NCBI RefSeq assembly: GCF_025698545.1
Contig: NC_068566.1
Location: forward strand, 47,781,192 to 47,845,191
Direction: 5' to 3'
Origin: Gossypium raimondii
Taxonomy: Eukaryota > Streptophyta > Magnoliopsida > Malvales > Malvaceae
Length of the DNA stretch: 64,000 bases
The first letter of the stretch is position 1; each line of letters begins with the position of its first letter. The position numbers were made by a program, and so were the translations under genes. The notes under the pieces were generated by a model, which was not told the origin of the DNA, ran no database searches, and was given only the letters and a program-made list of their open reading frames with translations. This document shows positions 36,430 through 48,127 of this stretch, piece by piece.

Positions 36430-37160
36430 TGGGTGATTGATCAATACAAAATAGTGAATTTTATGCTCCTATAATTCTTTAAATTCATGGTTCTATACTT
36501 AGGAGAACATTTGGGAGTAAAACGAGCGAAAACATACTGTAAATCGAATGATTGGAGCAGATTTCAAGAGCCACACGGGCTGGGCCTTCCCACACAGCCG
36601 TGTAAGCCATATGACCCTATGCCAGATCGTGTGGATTTCGCAATTCGCACTCCGGACACGTGGAAAAAAATATAATTTTTAGGTTTTCCGGGCATTTTAA
36701 GACCTATAAATACCAAATATAAGAAGAGGAGAGGGGGCCGTCAGAGAAGATTGAAGAAAACAACTCGAAAAATGCCATTGAAGTCGATTCTGAAGTAGAT
36801 TTCCATCAAGATTGAAGATTTCCTTTTAATCTCTTTGAAGTTTATTATGAGTTTCTTGATTTTTTGTGGTTATACTGACTTTAAGATGTTTTTATTCGCG
36901 ATTATGAACTAATTTTCTAAATACCTAGGGGAGATGAACCCTATGATGAATTCTGTCTTTTGATTTCTGTTTTGCGCAATAAATACTTGAATCTTGTTCT
37001 CAGTTATGTGTGCTTAATTCATGATTTAATATTTCTGAATTATTAATTCATGTTTGATGTGCTTAATTCAGAGGAGGAATAGACCCTATTTAAGAGTAGA
37101 TCTAACATAATTGAGCCTGAAATGACCAGAATCCAAGATAACTTGATCTTGACATCTGCT
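36430..37160 (+). mobile_element. LTR-retrotransposon relic (probable solo or truncated LTR)
   Basis: Contains the paired phrases CACACGGGCTGGGCC and CACACAGCCGTGTAAG typical of many plant Gypsy LTRs, then a TATAAATA-type signal near 36705 followed by a purine-rich leader, and 'tgcgcaataaatacttgaat' before the likely 3' end. No gag or pol reading frame is nearby. Its right side is abutted by a SINE-like copy. The LTR class is recalled from similar sequences and the exact ends are not determined. Confidence 0.5.
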
Positions 37161-37298
37161 CTTTTTGACACAATAACTAGAACTACCCATAGTCCCTCCC
37201 AACCTATAAATAGTAGGATAATGTGCTTCAGTGCACTCGAACCCACATCCTCCTACATTGACAATAATGTTCACGTCAATCGAGCTAAGACTCAATCG
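37161..37298 (-). mobile_element. tRNA-derived SINE-like repeat, copy 3
   Basis: On the minus strand: GATTGAGTCTTAGCTCGATTG (A-box region TTAGCTCGATTGACGTG), then 'attgtcaatgtaggaggatg', B box GTGGGTTCGAGTGC, then 'cattatcctactatttatag' and 'attgtgtcaaaaag'. One of the two best-preserved copies. It lies at the edge of the LTR relic. Confidence 0.7.
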
Positions 37299-37880
37299 AT
37301 TTCATATATATTTTTTAAATATAAATATTTATTTGATACACTGATGATTTTTTTTAATTTTATAAGTAAACTTAAAAAATTATCATGATTCTCAATGATT
37401 ATTTTTAGCTTTTTTTAAATACCAATTAATATATAAAATTGCCACAACTAATATATAAAACAACAATCCCATTAATAAATATTAAACATGAAAATAAAAC
37501 AATATATGGTAAATACAAGAATCATGAATCATGTAATTACGATCTTATGAAATAAATTTTCAATAATTTTTGAAACAGGAATGTTTCTTATCTCTACACT
37601 ATATACTTATTAATACAACATAATTAAATTGAAAATGCATGAGAAAATTGAACCAATGAAATAGAGTTGGCGTTGCAGCCAAAGTATGACATTGTACCTG
37701 CAAACACATAGAGGAATAGTATAGGTAGCTAGATGAGTTTGAGTAGGCAAATTAAAATTTAATTATAATAGCACAAAATCCAAATGCTTATTACAAGATT
37801 TGGGGGATACGCCCGGTGTTAGGGTTTCACCTTTATCTCTATATCTTTCTTTTCCCCTCTTTTTAACCCCCATTACTCTC

Positions 37881-37888
37881 TATATATA
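37881..37888 (+). promoter_or_regulatory. Probable TATA box of the zinc-finger gene
   Basis: TATATATA preceded by CTCTC and followed by a C-rich leader, 57 bases before the ATG. Implies a very short leader of about 25 nt. Confidence 0.65.
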
Positions 37889-37937
37889 ACCCATTCTCCC
37901 CCCATCTCCATCACCTATCTTAAATGTTTCAAGTGCC

Positions 37938-38603
37938 ATGGCTACTGAGCTTGGCCTTCTCTCATTGAACCACCTTCAAAAGTTAGCTCAATCTCAACAA
38001 CAGCAGACCCATCATCATCATCATCATCATCATCAAGTTAACCCTAATTCAACGGCTGGCTCGTGGATGTGGAACCCCATCAAGGCTCAAGAAGTACCCC
38101 ATGAACCAGATGATTATGAGTCATGGGAAGTTAAGGCCTTTGCTGAAGAAACAAGCAATGCTATGGGCACAACTTGGCCACCAAGGTCATATACTTGCAC
38201 TTTTTGCCGACGAGAATTCCGGTCAGCTCAAGCACTCGGTGGTCACATGAACGTTCACCGCCGTGACAGAGCTCGTCTTCACCAAACACAACCACCACCC
38301 CACGGTGGTGATGCTACTACTGGTCCATTAATCAACCATACTCTCCTCTACCAATTCCCTAGCCCTAATGGTCTTTTCTTCACTTCTTCACCTACCAACA
38401 ATGCATGTTCCATTGATTCACCTTACCATCCTTCGGTGCCGCCGAAAAATTTTCCGGCAACCCCTCCGGGGTTGAATAGTTCTTCTTCTCTTTGTTCCTC
38501 ATCTCAAGATCTCAAGGAAACATCAATGGAAGATCTTGATCTAGAACTTCGATTAGGGCATAGACCAAAAACAACAATAAAAGAACAAAATCAAAGAGCT
38601 TGA
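37938..38603 (+). CDS. SUPERMAN/ZFP10-type single C2H2 zinc-finger repressor
   Basis: Intronless, 221 residues, in good start context (GCCATGG). Nuclear transcription factor. One C2H2 finger with the plant-specific QALGGH helix: C87-x2-C90-x12-H103-x3-H107 (QALGGH at 98-103), flanked by SYTC and [10 protein letters not shown], which is the SUPERMAN-subclass extension. Upstream, SWMWNP (42-47) and WEVKAF (63-68) followed by GTTWPPRSY are what I remember from ZFP10/ZFP11-like members. A C-terminal EAR motif DLDLELRL (199-206) predicts recruitment of co-repressors. An eight-His run (25-32) is coded by (CAT)n and may vary in length. The Arabidopsis counterpart by position is probably At4g17810. 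Related genes act in flower and leaf development; the target of this one cannot be read from sequence. Confidence 0.92.
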   Translation: MATELGLLSLNHLQKLAQSQQQQTHHHHHHHHQVNPNSTAGSWMWNPIKAQEVPHEPDDYESWEVKAFAEETSNAMGTTWPPRSYTCTFCRREFRSAQALGGHMNVHRRDRARLHQTQPPPHGGDATTGPLINHTLLYQFPSPNGLFFTSSPTNNACSIDSPYHPSVPPKNFPATPPGLNSSSSLCSSSQDLKETSMEDLDLELRLGHRPKTTIKEQNQRA

Positions 38604-39114
38604 GTTTGCAATTTTTTTACATTTATATATATTTTCCATGTTTGAGATATAGTTTTGATTAACTTGGTGTAAGATTTTTTTGTTATTTTTTTCTTCAAAA
38701 TTTTTTATTTACTTGTATGTGTGGAAGTGAAAAAAACAAAGAACGATTCATTATTATATTGGTATTGTTCATATCTGTTTACGAAATTTATTATTATAAT
38801 TATTTGGAAGAATTAAAGGAAAACAAGATTAGGGTTTGAGTGAAAATGTGGTGAAATTTTTGCAGTGCAGTGTCATTATCTGGGTTACAGATTTTTTTTC
38901 TGCATAGATTCAGTGTTTCTCTCTCTTTGGGCATATATTTCCGTGGGCATTATTTATTATAAATTTTAAAGGAAATTAGATTGCCATTAGTTTCTGCATT
39001 AAGGTACTTGGGAAACTAAGTATTTTTACCAAAAATAAAATGAAATTTATGGATGGAATTGATCGAAAAGATAGATAAAATTAATTTAAGCAAATTAATT
39101 CTAGATCGCATTTG

Positions 39115-39800
39115 TTACTTGAATTTAAAATAATTTGAATCTAAAATAATTCGAATGAATAACACAAAATGATTTGAACACAAAAAATTCTTTGTTCAAG
39201 TTTAAATGATACAAAACTTAGAATAACTTGGAATCCAAAATGACCTAACCCTGAACAACCCGAACCTGAAATAACTTGAACTTGAAATTGGTCCGAATCA
39301 AAAATATTGAAGAATTGACTCAATCCAAATCGATCCAATTCAAAACCATCTTAGCGTAACCAACTGTAATGTAATTCTAGGAAGGGTTCATCATTTCCAT
39401 CATATTGACCGTCAATTTTGACTCAAATTTTAAAATTCGACCTGATGAACTTGAATTCAAACCCAATACAACCCTATTAGGCCTAAAAAGACAACAATCC
39501 AAACTTAAATTGATCAGAACTCAAATTGAGTCAAATCCAAAATGAACTAAATGCAAAATAACTTGAACCCAAAATAATCTGAACAAGTAACCCAAAATGG
39601 TCTAAAAAATGATAAAACCCAACATGATATAAACCGAAAAAAACCTTGTCTCAAACCTGAATGACTCGAACCTAAATTAACTCAAACTTAAACAACTTGA
39701 ACCTGAAATAATCTAAACCTAAATTTGACCTGAATCAATATAACTTAAAAATTTTAAAACTTAAATTAACTCAATCCAAAAACAACTTAGATTTCACCAA
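39115..39800. repeat. Degenerate short-period repeat array, locus 2
   Basis: About 690 bases of variants of 'AAATAACTTGAACCTGAAAT', 'AAAATGACCTAACCC' and 'CCAAAATAATCTGAAC', with a loose period of roughly 18-22 bases. Units differ too much to be a young satellite. Any open frames here are chance. Confidence 0.6.
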
Positions 39801-40270
39801 TGGTCTGCTCTAATCAAATTGCATTATATATATTTATGATATAGAATGCTACATTCCTTTTTCTAATAAGGTGATATATACCTCACTTATGCAGGTGTGC
39901 AGGACATTAATTTCATTATTATACCATTTTACTTGCTTTTGGGTATTTATTTACATTTGAATTGATTGTCTTCTTCATGATCGAAAAGTTTTGAGAAGAG
40001 AAATAAAAGAAAAAGAATTAATAAAAGCAAAAATAAAAAATGTTGGGTGGAGAGAAAATATATCAAATGTGCTTTCAATTTAACCCACGAAAACCAAAGA
40101 CTACCCCTCTTTCCTTTTTTGCACTTAAGACATTCTTTGGTATTATCTCATAGGGATTTGTGAATCTTTTATGAATATAAATGCTTCACCACAAAATAAA
40201 ATAATTAAATCACAATATATAGGATTTTATTTTAAATGATAGTTTATAATTTATAAATCTTATTGTAGGT

Positions 40271-40412
40271 TTTGACACAATGTATAGAATTACTCATAGT
40301 CCTTCCCTAACGCTTAAATAGAAAGATAATTCGCTTCAGCACACACGAACCAACATCCTCTTACATTGACAATAATATTATTAATATTGTAGTCGAACTA
40401 AAATTCAATCTC
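40271..40412 (-). mobile_element. tRNA-derived SINE-like repeat, copy 4
   Basis: Minus-strand order: GATTGAATTTTAGTTCGACTA, 'attgtcaatgtaagaggatg', B box TTGGTTCGTGTGTGC, 'ttatctttctatttaagcgt', 'attgtgtcaaaa'. Diverged A box with a short insertion near 40380. Confidence 0.6.
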
Positions 40413-40802
40413 AATAAACAAAATTTAAGAGACGAAGAAAGGCTAGCTTATTATTATATAATTGATTAAAAATAATTAAGGTTTTTTGAAATGGTAAAAT
40501 TATTTCTTTTTAAAATTTATTGTATCACATGTTCAAATTTTATTATAATTGAGTTTTATGGATTTTATATAAAATATAAAAAATGTAAAAATATTCTCAT
40601 AATAATAAAATGGTATTTTAATAATTTTTCAACTAAATCGATGCTCGATTAATTCGTAACACTAATTTAATTAATAATTTAATAGAGAGAAAAATAAAAC
40701 CCCCTCTAGCTATATTACCAACTAAATCTATCTAATGTACGACATTTAAACGTAATATTAGATTGATTTTCTTACTTTTTAAATATTTTGAAAATTAGTT
40801 AA

Positions 40803-40938
40803 TTGAGTCTCAATTCGATTGGTATGGGCATTATTGTCAATGTAGTAGGACGTGGGTTCGAGCGTGCTAAAGTACATTATCCTCCTATTTATGGGTTGGG
40901 AAGAGACTATAAGTAGTTCTAAGCATTGTGTCAAAAAA
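40803..40938 (+). mobile_element. tRNA-derived SINE-like repeat, copy 5
   Basis: TTGAGTCTCAATTCGATTGG (A-box region), 'attgtcaatgtagtaggacg', B box GTGGGTTCGAGCGTGC, 'cattatcctcctatttatgg', 'cattgtgtcaaaaaa'. Well preserved and in the opposite orientation to copy 4, only 390 bases away. Confidence 0.7.
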
Positions 40939-41544
40939 GAACAGATATGATCAGAATATATAATGAGATAAGTTAAATTATATTTAATTTTTAAAACTTT
41001 GAATGTATTATATCTGATTTAATAATAATATATAATTATACATTGTTAGTACATTTAATATTCAATGAGACAGAGTTTTGAGTTCTACCTTCGATTCAAT
41101 GGGTGCCATGGAGAAGAAATATGTGAGGGGAAATGTACTTAGCCAAAGATGACCAAAGGATTCACAATGAATGGAGTTTAGTCAATTATTCATGAAAATT
41201 AATTTTTTTTAAAATTTTCATTGTTCTTTATCACAATATAATCTTCTAAATTTAAATTTAAGTTATTTCTATTACCAGTGCACCCTAGTGTTGGTGTTCA
41301 ACTTTTAAGACCTGCAAAACTACATGTGCAGCTAGCTAGCCAGCCTTCCATTTAATTGCCAAAATGGAAGCCAAAGTAACAAACATTCCCTTAAATTTAG
41401 ATCAAAATGCTAGATTTTTTTTTAAACCATTAATTCCCATGTCATTTTCTTGTTTTCTGATCCCAACTGTGCCCTCTGTCACCTAAAGATGAAAGGTCAA
41501 ATTGTGATTTTGGTCCCTTTATTATACATACTCAAATTTAAGAT

Positions 41545-41853
41545 GGGTAAATTACATTAGTAATCACTCAACTATGTTTCTTTTTTCTTTTTTGGTCACC
41601 CAACTATGAAAAGTTAGAAAATGGTCATCCAACTATTAAAAGTTACAAATTGGTCACTCAACTATTCAATTTTGTCTTTTTTGGTCACCCAACTATATTG
41701 GATTTTTGAGTGTCCATTTTTGTGTTAGTCAATTGGTGACCAAAAAGACAAAATTGAATAGTTGGGTAATCATTTTGTAACTTTTCATAGTTGGGTGAAC
41801 AAAAAAGGAAAAAACAACAACATAGTTATAGTGACTACTAATGTAGTTTACCC
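41545..41853. mobile_element. Mutator-like MITE with perfect 9-bp target duplication
   Basis: A 309-bp element starting GGGTAAATTACATTAGTA and ending with the reverse complement of GGGTAAACTACATTAGTA. The arms fold back over most of the length; both halves carry 'caactatgaaaagtta', 'ctattcaattttgtcttttt' and GGTCACC. It is flanked exactly by ATTTAAGAT at 41536-41544 and again at 41854-41862. A 9-bp target duplication with long inverted repeats and no coding capacity is diagnostic of non-autonomous Mutator-like elements. Confidence 0.88.
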
Positions 41854-42479
41854 ATTTAAGATTTAATCCATATACTTTAATTTGACATAATTAAATCTCT
41901 TTACGTTTATAATGTTATTAATCGAGTGCAAATAACTAACACAGTTTATTATTCTTGTTAGGATATTGACATGATTTTTCTTAAAACTCTCTTTTGAACA
42001 CTAAAGAATCAATGTCCACATGATGAATTAGAAAATGTATCTTTTAAGAAATAATCTATGCCAGTATTTTTTTAAAAGGATCAAATTATGCCAAATTAAT
42101 TATAAAGACCAACTCCCAAATTAAAGCACTATAGAGGGATCAAAACAACAATTTGACCAAAATCAAATTTACTTATGAATCCTTACCGTCTTTAAACTCA
42201 AAACACTACCACTGCGTGTGTATTTTGTCTGTCAAACTATCTAATGGGGAGTAATTAATATTCACACACATAAATATAAATATTTGTGGTCCATTCAATT
42301 CTACAGAGAGGTGATCAGTGATCCACAAAAACTCATGGCCTGAAATTGAATTTGGCTGAGCTAGCCATGTGAAGGCTTCATGGCTTCATGTGTATCATGT
42401 GGCACTGTTAAACAAGCACACAGGCCATTTTTATTTCTTTGAGTTCACTTAAAAGTTAGATTTAATTAATTCAATTATT

Positions 42480-42770
42480 AGAATTAAATGATTTAAATTT
42501 GAAAATGACCTAAAAGCAAAATAATTCAATTCAGAATGATCTAATCAAGTAATCCGAAATGAACTAACCGACCTGAATAGAAAAATTAACATGACTAACT
42601 TAATTTACCTAAAATTAAAATAACTCAGCTCAAAATGACCCAAACAAATAATTTGAAATGAACTAACTCTGAAATAACTTGATTAGAAAAACCAATATAG
42701 CTGACCCAAATGACCTAAAACCAAAATAACCCGAATCAATAAAATTTATTTTAAAATCCAAATCCCACCC
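42480..42770. repeat. Degenerate short-period repeat array, locus 3
   Basis: Variants of 'AAAATGACCTAAAACCAAAA', 'TAACCCGAATC' and 'AATGAACTAACC', in the same style as 39115-39800. Confidence 0.5.
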
Positions 42771-43645
42771 AACCAACTTGTTAATTTATTTCTTAACAAA
42801 CAGTAATTGATGACCACCAAACTATATATGAAGCCTTCAATTTATCAACATGGCCCTCGTTTCTACAACTTAGAGTTTATAAAGAAACCCCAACATGGAA
42901 CACTCCCCTCTGGATTTGAAATAAGCTGGATGAATTAGTTTGCAGGAAAAGTAGACGAATTTTACACACTTTAACTGTTTAAAAGATAGATATAATTAAG
43001 GGGGAAGATATAGAATTAGTTTACTAACAAAGTACCATAAGTTTTTTGTAAGCAGATGAAGGCATCATTAGGTCAATGAGAATGATGGTTATAATGAAGA
43101 TAAATAAGGTTTATGTATAGAGAGAGTTTGCCAGACATAATAAATATAGCATGTATGTATGTACGTTACTTAAAAAACAAGCTTTGCAGAGAGATAAGAG
43201 ATTGGACCACCTTTCACTTCACTCCTAAATTGGCTGCAAATTGCAATGCATTGAGGTTCGAGGAATAGTACTTTCATGCACTTACAAGATGGATGGAGTA
43301 AGAAAATTGTTTCAACGGAACCAGAAATGAATCATGAATTATTGAAGGGCTAAAGTGCAACTTACCATTATATTAACATGTAATTTCATAAAAAAAAATT
43401 AAGAGGCTTTGCTTTCATCCCTGATGCCATAGTCATATACCCTTTACTCGATCCTCTTTTTACCTTATTTGAGTTAAAATCTTTGTTTCCACCCTTCACT
43501 ACACTTGCCCCTAGTCGAGATATTAAAAGAGAATTTCAAAAGGAGTATTGCTTAGAACTAGTTTAGCATTATTGTTGGAAAATGTTTAAGTGAAAAAAGT
43601 GGTTGACTGAACTATAAATGGAGTGGCAAAAGAACATGCGCTCTA

Positions 43646-44328
43646 TTGGCTGATTTGTTGTGTGGCGAGTTTGTGGTTGATTTTGTTGGCACAAAATGGA
43701 CGTGTTTAAGAACAAGGCGGTACCATTCGATGAGATTATTTTTCTTATTTTGGATTAAAGCTTCATTGGTAACAGGATCTATTTGTGAGGCTACACAGTG
43801 GAAGGACCCCTATGCTTGCATTCCCTCTTCCTGTTCAATTAGTAACTGAATTAATGCTTAGTGATCACTTCTTGGAGTGAGATTTCTCAAATTTGATGTA
43901 GACGGTATTTCGAGAGGATCTTCATATCAAGTTGGTTGTGGTGGTGTTTTTAGAAATGAATTGGGTAAATGATTTTCTTTATTTTCTCAGTCTTTTGGTT
44001 TCTAAGATGTTGGTTTAGTTGAGTTAATATCATTGGGAGATCTTTATCAAGATAAAATAGTTGAGTCAGAATTAAGTTTTATTGTTTTATGATCTTTTAA
44101 ATCACTTTCAAAATCATTCATCATTGTATTATAATGATTCTTGATGTCAAAATTATTTATGTCCTGTGGAAAGTTAATAATTGGATAGATTTTTAACAAA
44201 TATAAGCATAAATGGAAACACTATCTTCATAGTTTAGGATTGAATGTCATCGTGGTGTTGTTGTAATTGCAGATATTATTTTATCTATTTCATTTTAATA
44301 AATTTTCTTGATTCACCAAAAAAAAATG
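43646..44328 (+). pseudogene. LINE fragment with RNase H-like domain and poly(A)-like end
   Basis: From 43880 the plus strand reads FLKFDVDGISRGSS, VGCGGVFRNELGK, a stop, then FSLFSQSFGF, a stop, and VGLVELISLG: the opening strands of an RNase H-like domain (DVDG carries the first catalytic-type Asp, VELIS its Glu). Further on, with frameshifts, ECHRGVVVIADI matches the closing helix. Several stops and frame changes make it dead. The preceding frame at 43646-43849 (RLFFLFWIKASL) could be the linker before the RNase H domain of the same LINE. A run of A at 44320-44328 after 'ttgattcacc' looks like the element's 3' tail. Confidence 0.65.
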
Positions 44329-44648
44329 ATGGTAAGGCTACCAAAAGGTGAAGAACAATTTTAAAAATTTAAAATCATTAAAATAAATAAAAATATATAT
44401 AAAATTATATATTTTTTAATTTTAAAAAATTAATTAAATGCTGATGTGCCACCTATGTGGCAATTCACGTGTATGCCACATCAACAAAGTTAACAAATGT
44501 TACATTTTCTATCGATGTTGAGGTGATTTGATGAGAAATGCAAATTCAAGAGCTTAAAAAATAAAAAATTAAATGAATGACTATTTTTTTTTTATAAAAT
44601 TGAAAAACTAAATAAGTCATTATGTCAAAATAACAATAATTATATATT

Positions 44649-45437
44649 GGCTAAACTATCAAAATAGTCACTTTTCTTTACCTCTGATTACATTTTAGCC
44701 ACTTATGTTTGAAATGTTACGTTTTAGTCACTTATGTTAACGTGTTGTAACATTTTAGTTACTGAGCCGTTAATTGTTGTTAACGGTATAACGGTAAGTT
44801 GACGTGGCACGTTAAACCATCATTTTAAACAAAAATTTTAGGTTAAATTATACAATTGATCCCTATATTTTTTCATTTTGAGCAATTTAATTTTTTTTCT
44901 TTTATGCTCTTTTAACATTCTTTTTTTTCCATTCTCTTCTGCTTCTCCCTTTGTTTCCTCCTTACTTCATTTCTTTTAATGTGGTTTTTCTATATTTTCC
45001 ATTTGTTAAAACTAGTCCACAAGCTCACTTTACTCGAAAAAAATTAAATTTTTCAAAAAAAATAAAAGTATAGTGACTAGTTTTAACAAATGAAAAACAT
45101 AAAAAACCAAGTTAAAAGAAATGAAGAAGGGAGGAAAACAGAGGGAGAAGTAGAAAAGAATGGAAAATCAAGAAAAAAACATGAAAGAAAAAAATTAAAT
45201 TGCTCAAAACGAAAAAATATGGGGACCGATTGTATAAATTAACCTAAATTTGTTGTTTGAAATGATGATTTAACGTGCCATCAGCTTACCGTTACACCGT
45301 TAACGGAAATTAACAGCTCAATAACTAAAATGTTACAATGCGATAACATAAGTGACTAAAACGTAGTATTTCAAACATAAGTGATCACTAAAATGTAACC
45401 TGAGGTAAACAAAAGTGACTATTTTAATAGTTTACTC
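44649..45437. mobile_element. Long fold-back (MULE-like) element, 789 bp
   Basis: Left end GGCTAAACTATCAAAATAGT; right end, reverse-complemented, GAGTAAACTATTAAAATAGT. Arms of about 370 bases run almost to the centre, matching through phrases such as 'cacttatgtttgaaatgtta', 'cgttaacggt', 'acgtggcacgttaaa' and 'aacaaatgaaaaacata'. Flanks TTATATATT (44640-44648) and TAATATATT (45438-45446) agree at 8 of 9 bases. No coding frame. If transcribed through, it would form a long near-perfect hairpin RNA. Confidence 0.78.
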
Positions 45438-46632
45438 TAATATATTTGTTGTGGTCAAAATAATTTACTCATTTATTTGGATTTTTTTATAATAAAAAAT
45501 AAAAACCTTATTAATATTAAAGAAAATTTAGTTGGAGTGAACAAGCAAAATAATCAATTATCCCATAAATTCGACTCTAAATTCTTTAATGTGATTGGTT
45601 ACATTAATTGAGGCGTTGGAGATCTATTACATACAAAATGGTCCTCCTAGGACAGAATAAATCACCTCATTAACATCTCTACGCACCTAAAGAAGAGACA
45701 AATATTAAAATTGAGACTCGAGATGCAGCATTTCCACAAAATTTTAAATCTATTTTCGAACAAGATCAAACTTAAAATGTTGCATCAACTTGACCTGAAT
45801 TCAACCCGACTCATAGTAAAGTTAATGAATTTACTATCCAAGTTAATGAATATCAAATTAAATCGAATTATAATTCAATCCAACTTATAAACAGTTTGAT
45901 GATGAGTTCATGGGGCTCATATTCCTATGTCCAACAAAGTCAGTAATCATTGCCTTTTTCTTCTTATCTTCAACTGCATAGGAAGCCACTTCTGTCTGGT
46001 CTGGTCCTCCCCTTTAACAATCCCTGTCATGTTTATTATAGTACGGTCACTATTCTATATATGAACATTATCTCAGTTTACTTAGATTTCTCATACGTTA
46101 AATTCAGAATCCGAAATGGTTGAAGTTTATAATAATTCTGTTGACACCATTTTTTTTGGATAAAAACGGGGTCACCAATATAGTCATATTTAAGTTATTC
46201 GAGAATTTAGGCCCATGTCTTTCAACTGGGCAAAAGCATTAATAGGCTCATGAAGGCTTCATTTAGGACCATTGCTTGCTTGAGTTCAACCCTACTTGCA
46301 TGTTAATATATATGATGAATAGAATATGGTGTTTCTAGGAAAAGGTCGTGACATGTTAATTAGAATAGTTACGGGCATTACATTATAAAAAGTTGTTGAA
46401 ATTAGGTTGGATCATGAACAGATCGGCATATAGGTCCAAAGCAATGTAAACAACCAATTAACTCATAAGTCAGTGCGAATTCAAGTTAAGAAAGAGCAAT
46501 TGAATTAGTATGCATAACTCCATAAACCCTTGAAGTGGAGAATAATACACCATTAAGCATGCTCGGACTCATTTTCTCTTACATGCTTCAATACCAATAA
46601 TGTCAACCGAGTTAAAAATATAAGATAAATTT

Positions 46633-46940
46633 GACAAAAGTATCATGGAGGCCCCTGTATTAAGAGTTAAATTACATTTTGTCCATTTACTCAAAAAGGG
46701 TAAATTAGTCATTATATATTAGATCAAAAAGCAAATTGGTCATTTTTGTTAAAAATTTCATCCATTTATACGGTTAAAAATTGAAGTGGCTAACATATAA
46801 CCAGGTAGTTACACTTGCCATGCCACGTGTACCTCATGCTAGTAATTTTTAACAGAAGGACTAGTTTGCTCTTTGATCTAATGTATAGGGTTTAATTTGT
46901 CAACTTTGAGTAGTGTGGGCAAAATACAATCTGACTCAGT
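46633..46940. mobile_element. GGTAAAAGTACC-family MITE, right end missing
   Basis: Left end GACAAAAGTATCATGGAGGC, interior 'aaattacattttgtccattt', 'gccatgccacgtgtacctca', then 'caatctgactcagt' where the next copy begins instead of its own right terminus. Confidence 0.7.
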
Positions 46941-47308
46941 GGTAAATGTATTATGGAGGCCCATGCACTAAGATTCGGATTACATTTTGCCCACTACACT
47001 AAAAAAATGAGTAATTTAGTTCCTATACGTTAAATAAAAAAGTAAATTGGTCATTTCTATTAAAAATTTCATCCATTTCTATCGTGTACCTCATGCTAAA
47101 ACCTGACAACTATACATGGTATGTCACATGTACCTCATGTTGACATATAGGAATTAACTTTTAACAATAAAAATAGATGCAAATTTTAATAGAATGATTA
47201 ATTTACTATTTGATCTAATGTATAGTGATTAATTTGCCCATTTTTTTTTAGTATAGGAGACGAAATGCAACTTGATTCCTAATATAAGTGCCTCAATATA
47301 CTTTTACC
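46941..47308. mobile_element. GGTAAAAGTACC-family MITE, adjoining copy
   Basis: Starts GGTAAATGTATTATGGAGGC and ends ATACTTTTACC. It directly abuts the previous copy, same orientation by sequence, about 165 bases upstream of the deacetylase ATG. The right flank ACATAAATT has no match at the left, so the pair may have arisen by recombination between copies. Confidence 0.7.
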
Positions 47309-47474
47309 ACATAAATTTATACCAAACTATAGAACTAAATTTCAAATTCGAATATAGTAAACGGACCAAAACCAAAATTTAACCTTTTATACTTGTCCTT
47401 TTTATGCCAAACGTGGGACGATTACCTTGCAAAACGCAAATTCTCCCCTGTTTCGTCCTAAGAACCTCTCTCCA

Positions 47475-48086
47475 ATGGCAACTTCAAACTTGAAGCAAAC
47501 ACTAGGCGATCTAAACAAGGAATCCTTCATCTCACTGCTAACCAAAATCATAGGTGAATCCAAGTTCTTACAAAACAACCCACCAGAACTAATCCCGGAA
47601 GAAGACAGGGTAATCAAACATGTACTAGATTGTCTGCTCCCTTACAGCACCACAACCGGTGGTCCTTTGATCGTTAACCATGTCACTTATTTCCCTGGTA
47701 GAGGCAATCTTATTGTGGAATATCCTGGGACTCAACCCGGCAAGATCTTGTCTTTTGTTGGTATGCATATGGATGTTGTCACCGCTAACCCCAATGATTG
47801 GGTACTCCTCTTTTATCCTTTCAGTATTTTTATAGATTTTGATTTTGGGTTTCATTTTTCTTCATCATTCGAAACTTGGGTTCTTGTTTAAATGTTTGAA
47901 TGTTTGAGTTTTAGGGTCATATTTAATTTCTGGGTTTGGTTTGTAATGTTATGTAATTGTAATTGTGTTGTTTAAGGATTTGGGTGTGTTTTGATTTTGA
48001 TTAATACTATGGATTGTGGCTTGAATTAGCTTTTTGCAGCACTTATTTCTGTATATATGTGCTCGGGATGAAGCTAATTCAGCACT

Positions 48087-48127
<41 letters not shown>

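Larger units (their letters stand above)
31661..36430. other. Intergenic region between the plastid insertion and the LTR relic
   Basis: No gene. It contains an (AT) microsatellite (32910-32939), a MITE (33418-33742) and a diverged direct repeat pair (34077-34620 and 34793-35308). 31661-32900 and 35310-36430 are otherwise featureless AT-rich DNA; 31990-32120 has GC-richer phrases that may be an unclassified repeat. Confidence 0.5.
38604..43645. other. Gene-free region between the zinc-finger gene and LINE debris
   Basis: 38604-39100 is 3' flank. Then a degenerate short-period array (39115-39800), two SINE-like copies in opposite orientation (40271-40412 and 40803-40938), an intact-looking MITE (41545-41853), a second short-period array (42480-42770) and a dispersed-repeat copy (43325-43425). 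No gene is seen in the AT-rich remainder. Confidence 0.55.
44329..47474. other. Intergenic region upstream of the deacetylase gene
   Basis: Holds the fold-back element at 44649-45437 and two adjacent MITE copies (46633-46940 and 46941-47308). 45440-46630 is AT-rich DNA without recognisable features. The promoter of the deacetylase must lie between the second MITE and 47475, or include MITE sequence; no clear TATA box is seen. Confidence 0.5.

Noticed and set aside
36487..36675. 62-codon frame in the LTR relic
   Set aside because: Lies across the CACACGG motifs of the LTR; no gag or pol similarity.
37043..37295. Two minus-strand frames of 67 and 69 codons and a plus-strand one
   Set aside because: They translate the SINE-like copy; similar chance frames arise at other copies.
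39115..39800. CRISPR-like regular spacing
   Set aside because: Units are degenerate, without identical repeats or unique spacers, and this is a eukaryotic nuclear sequence.
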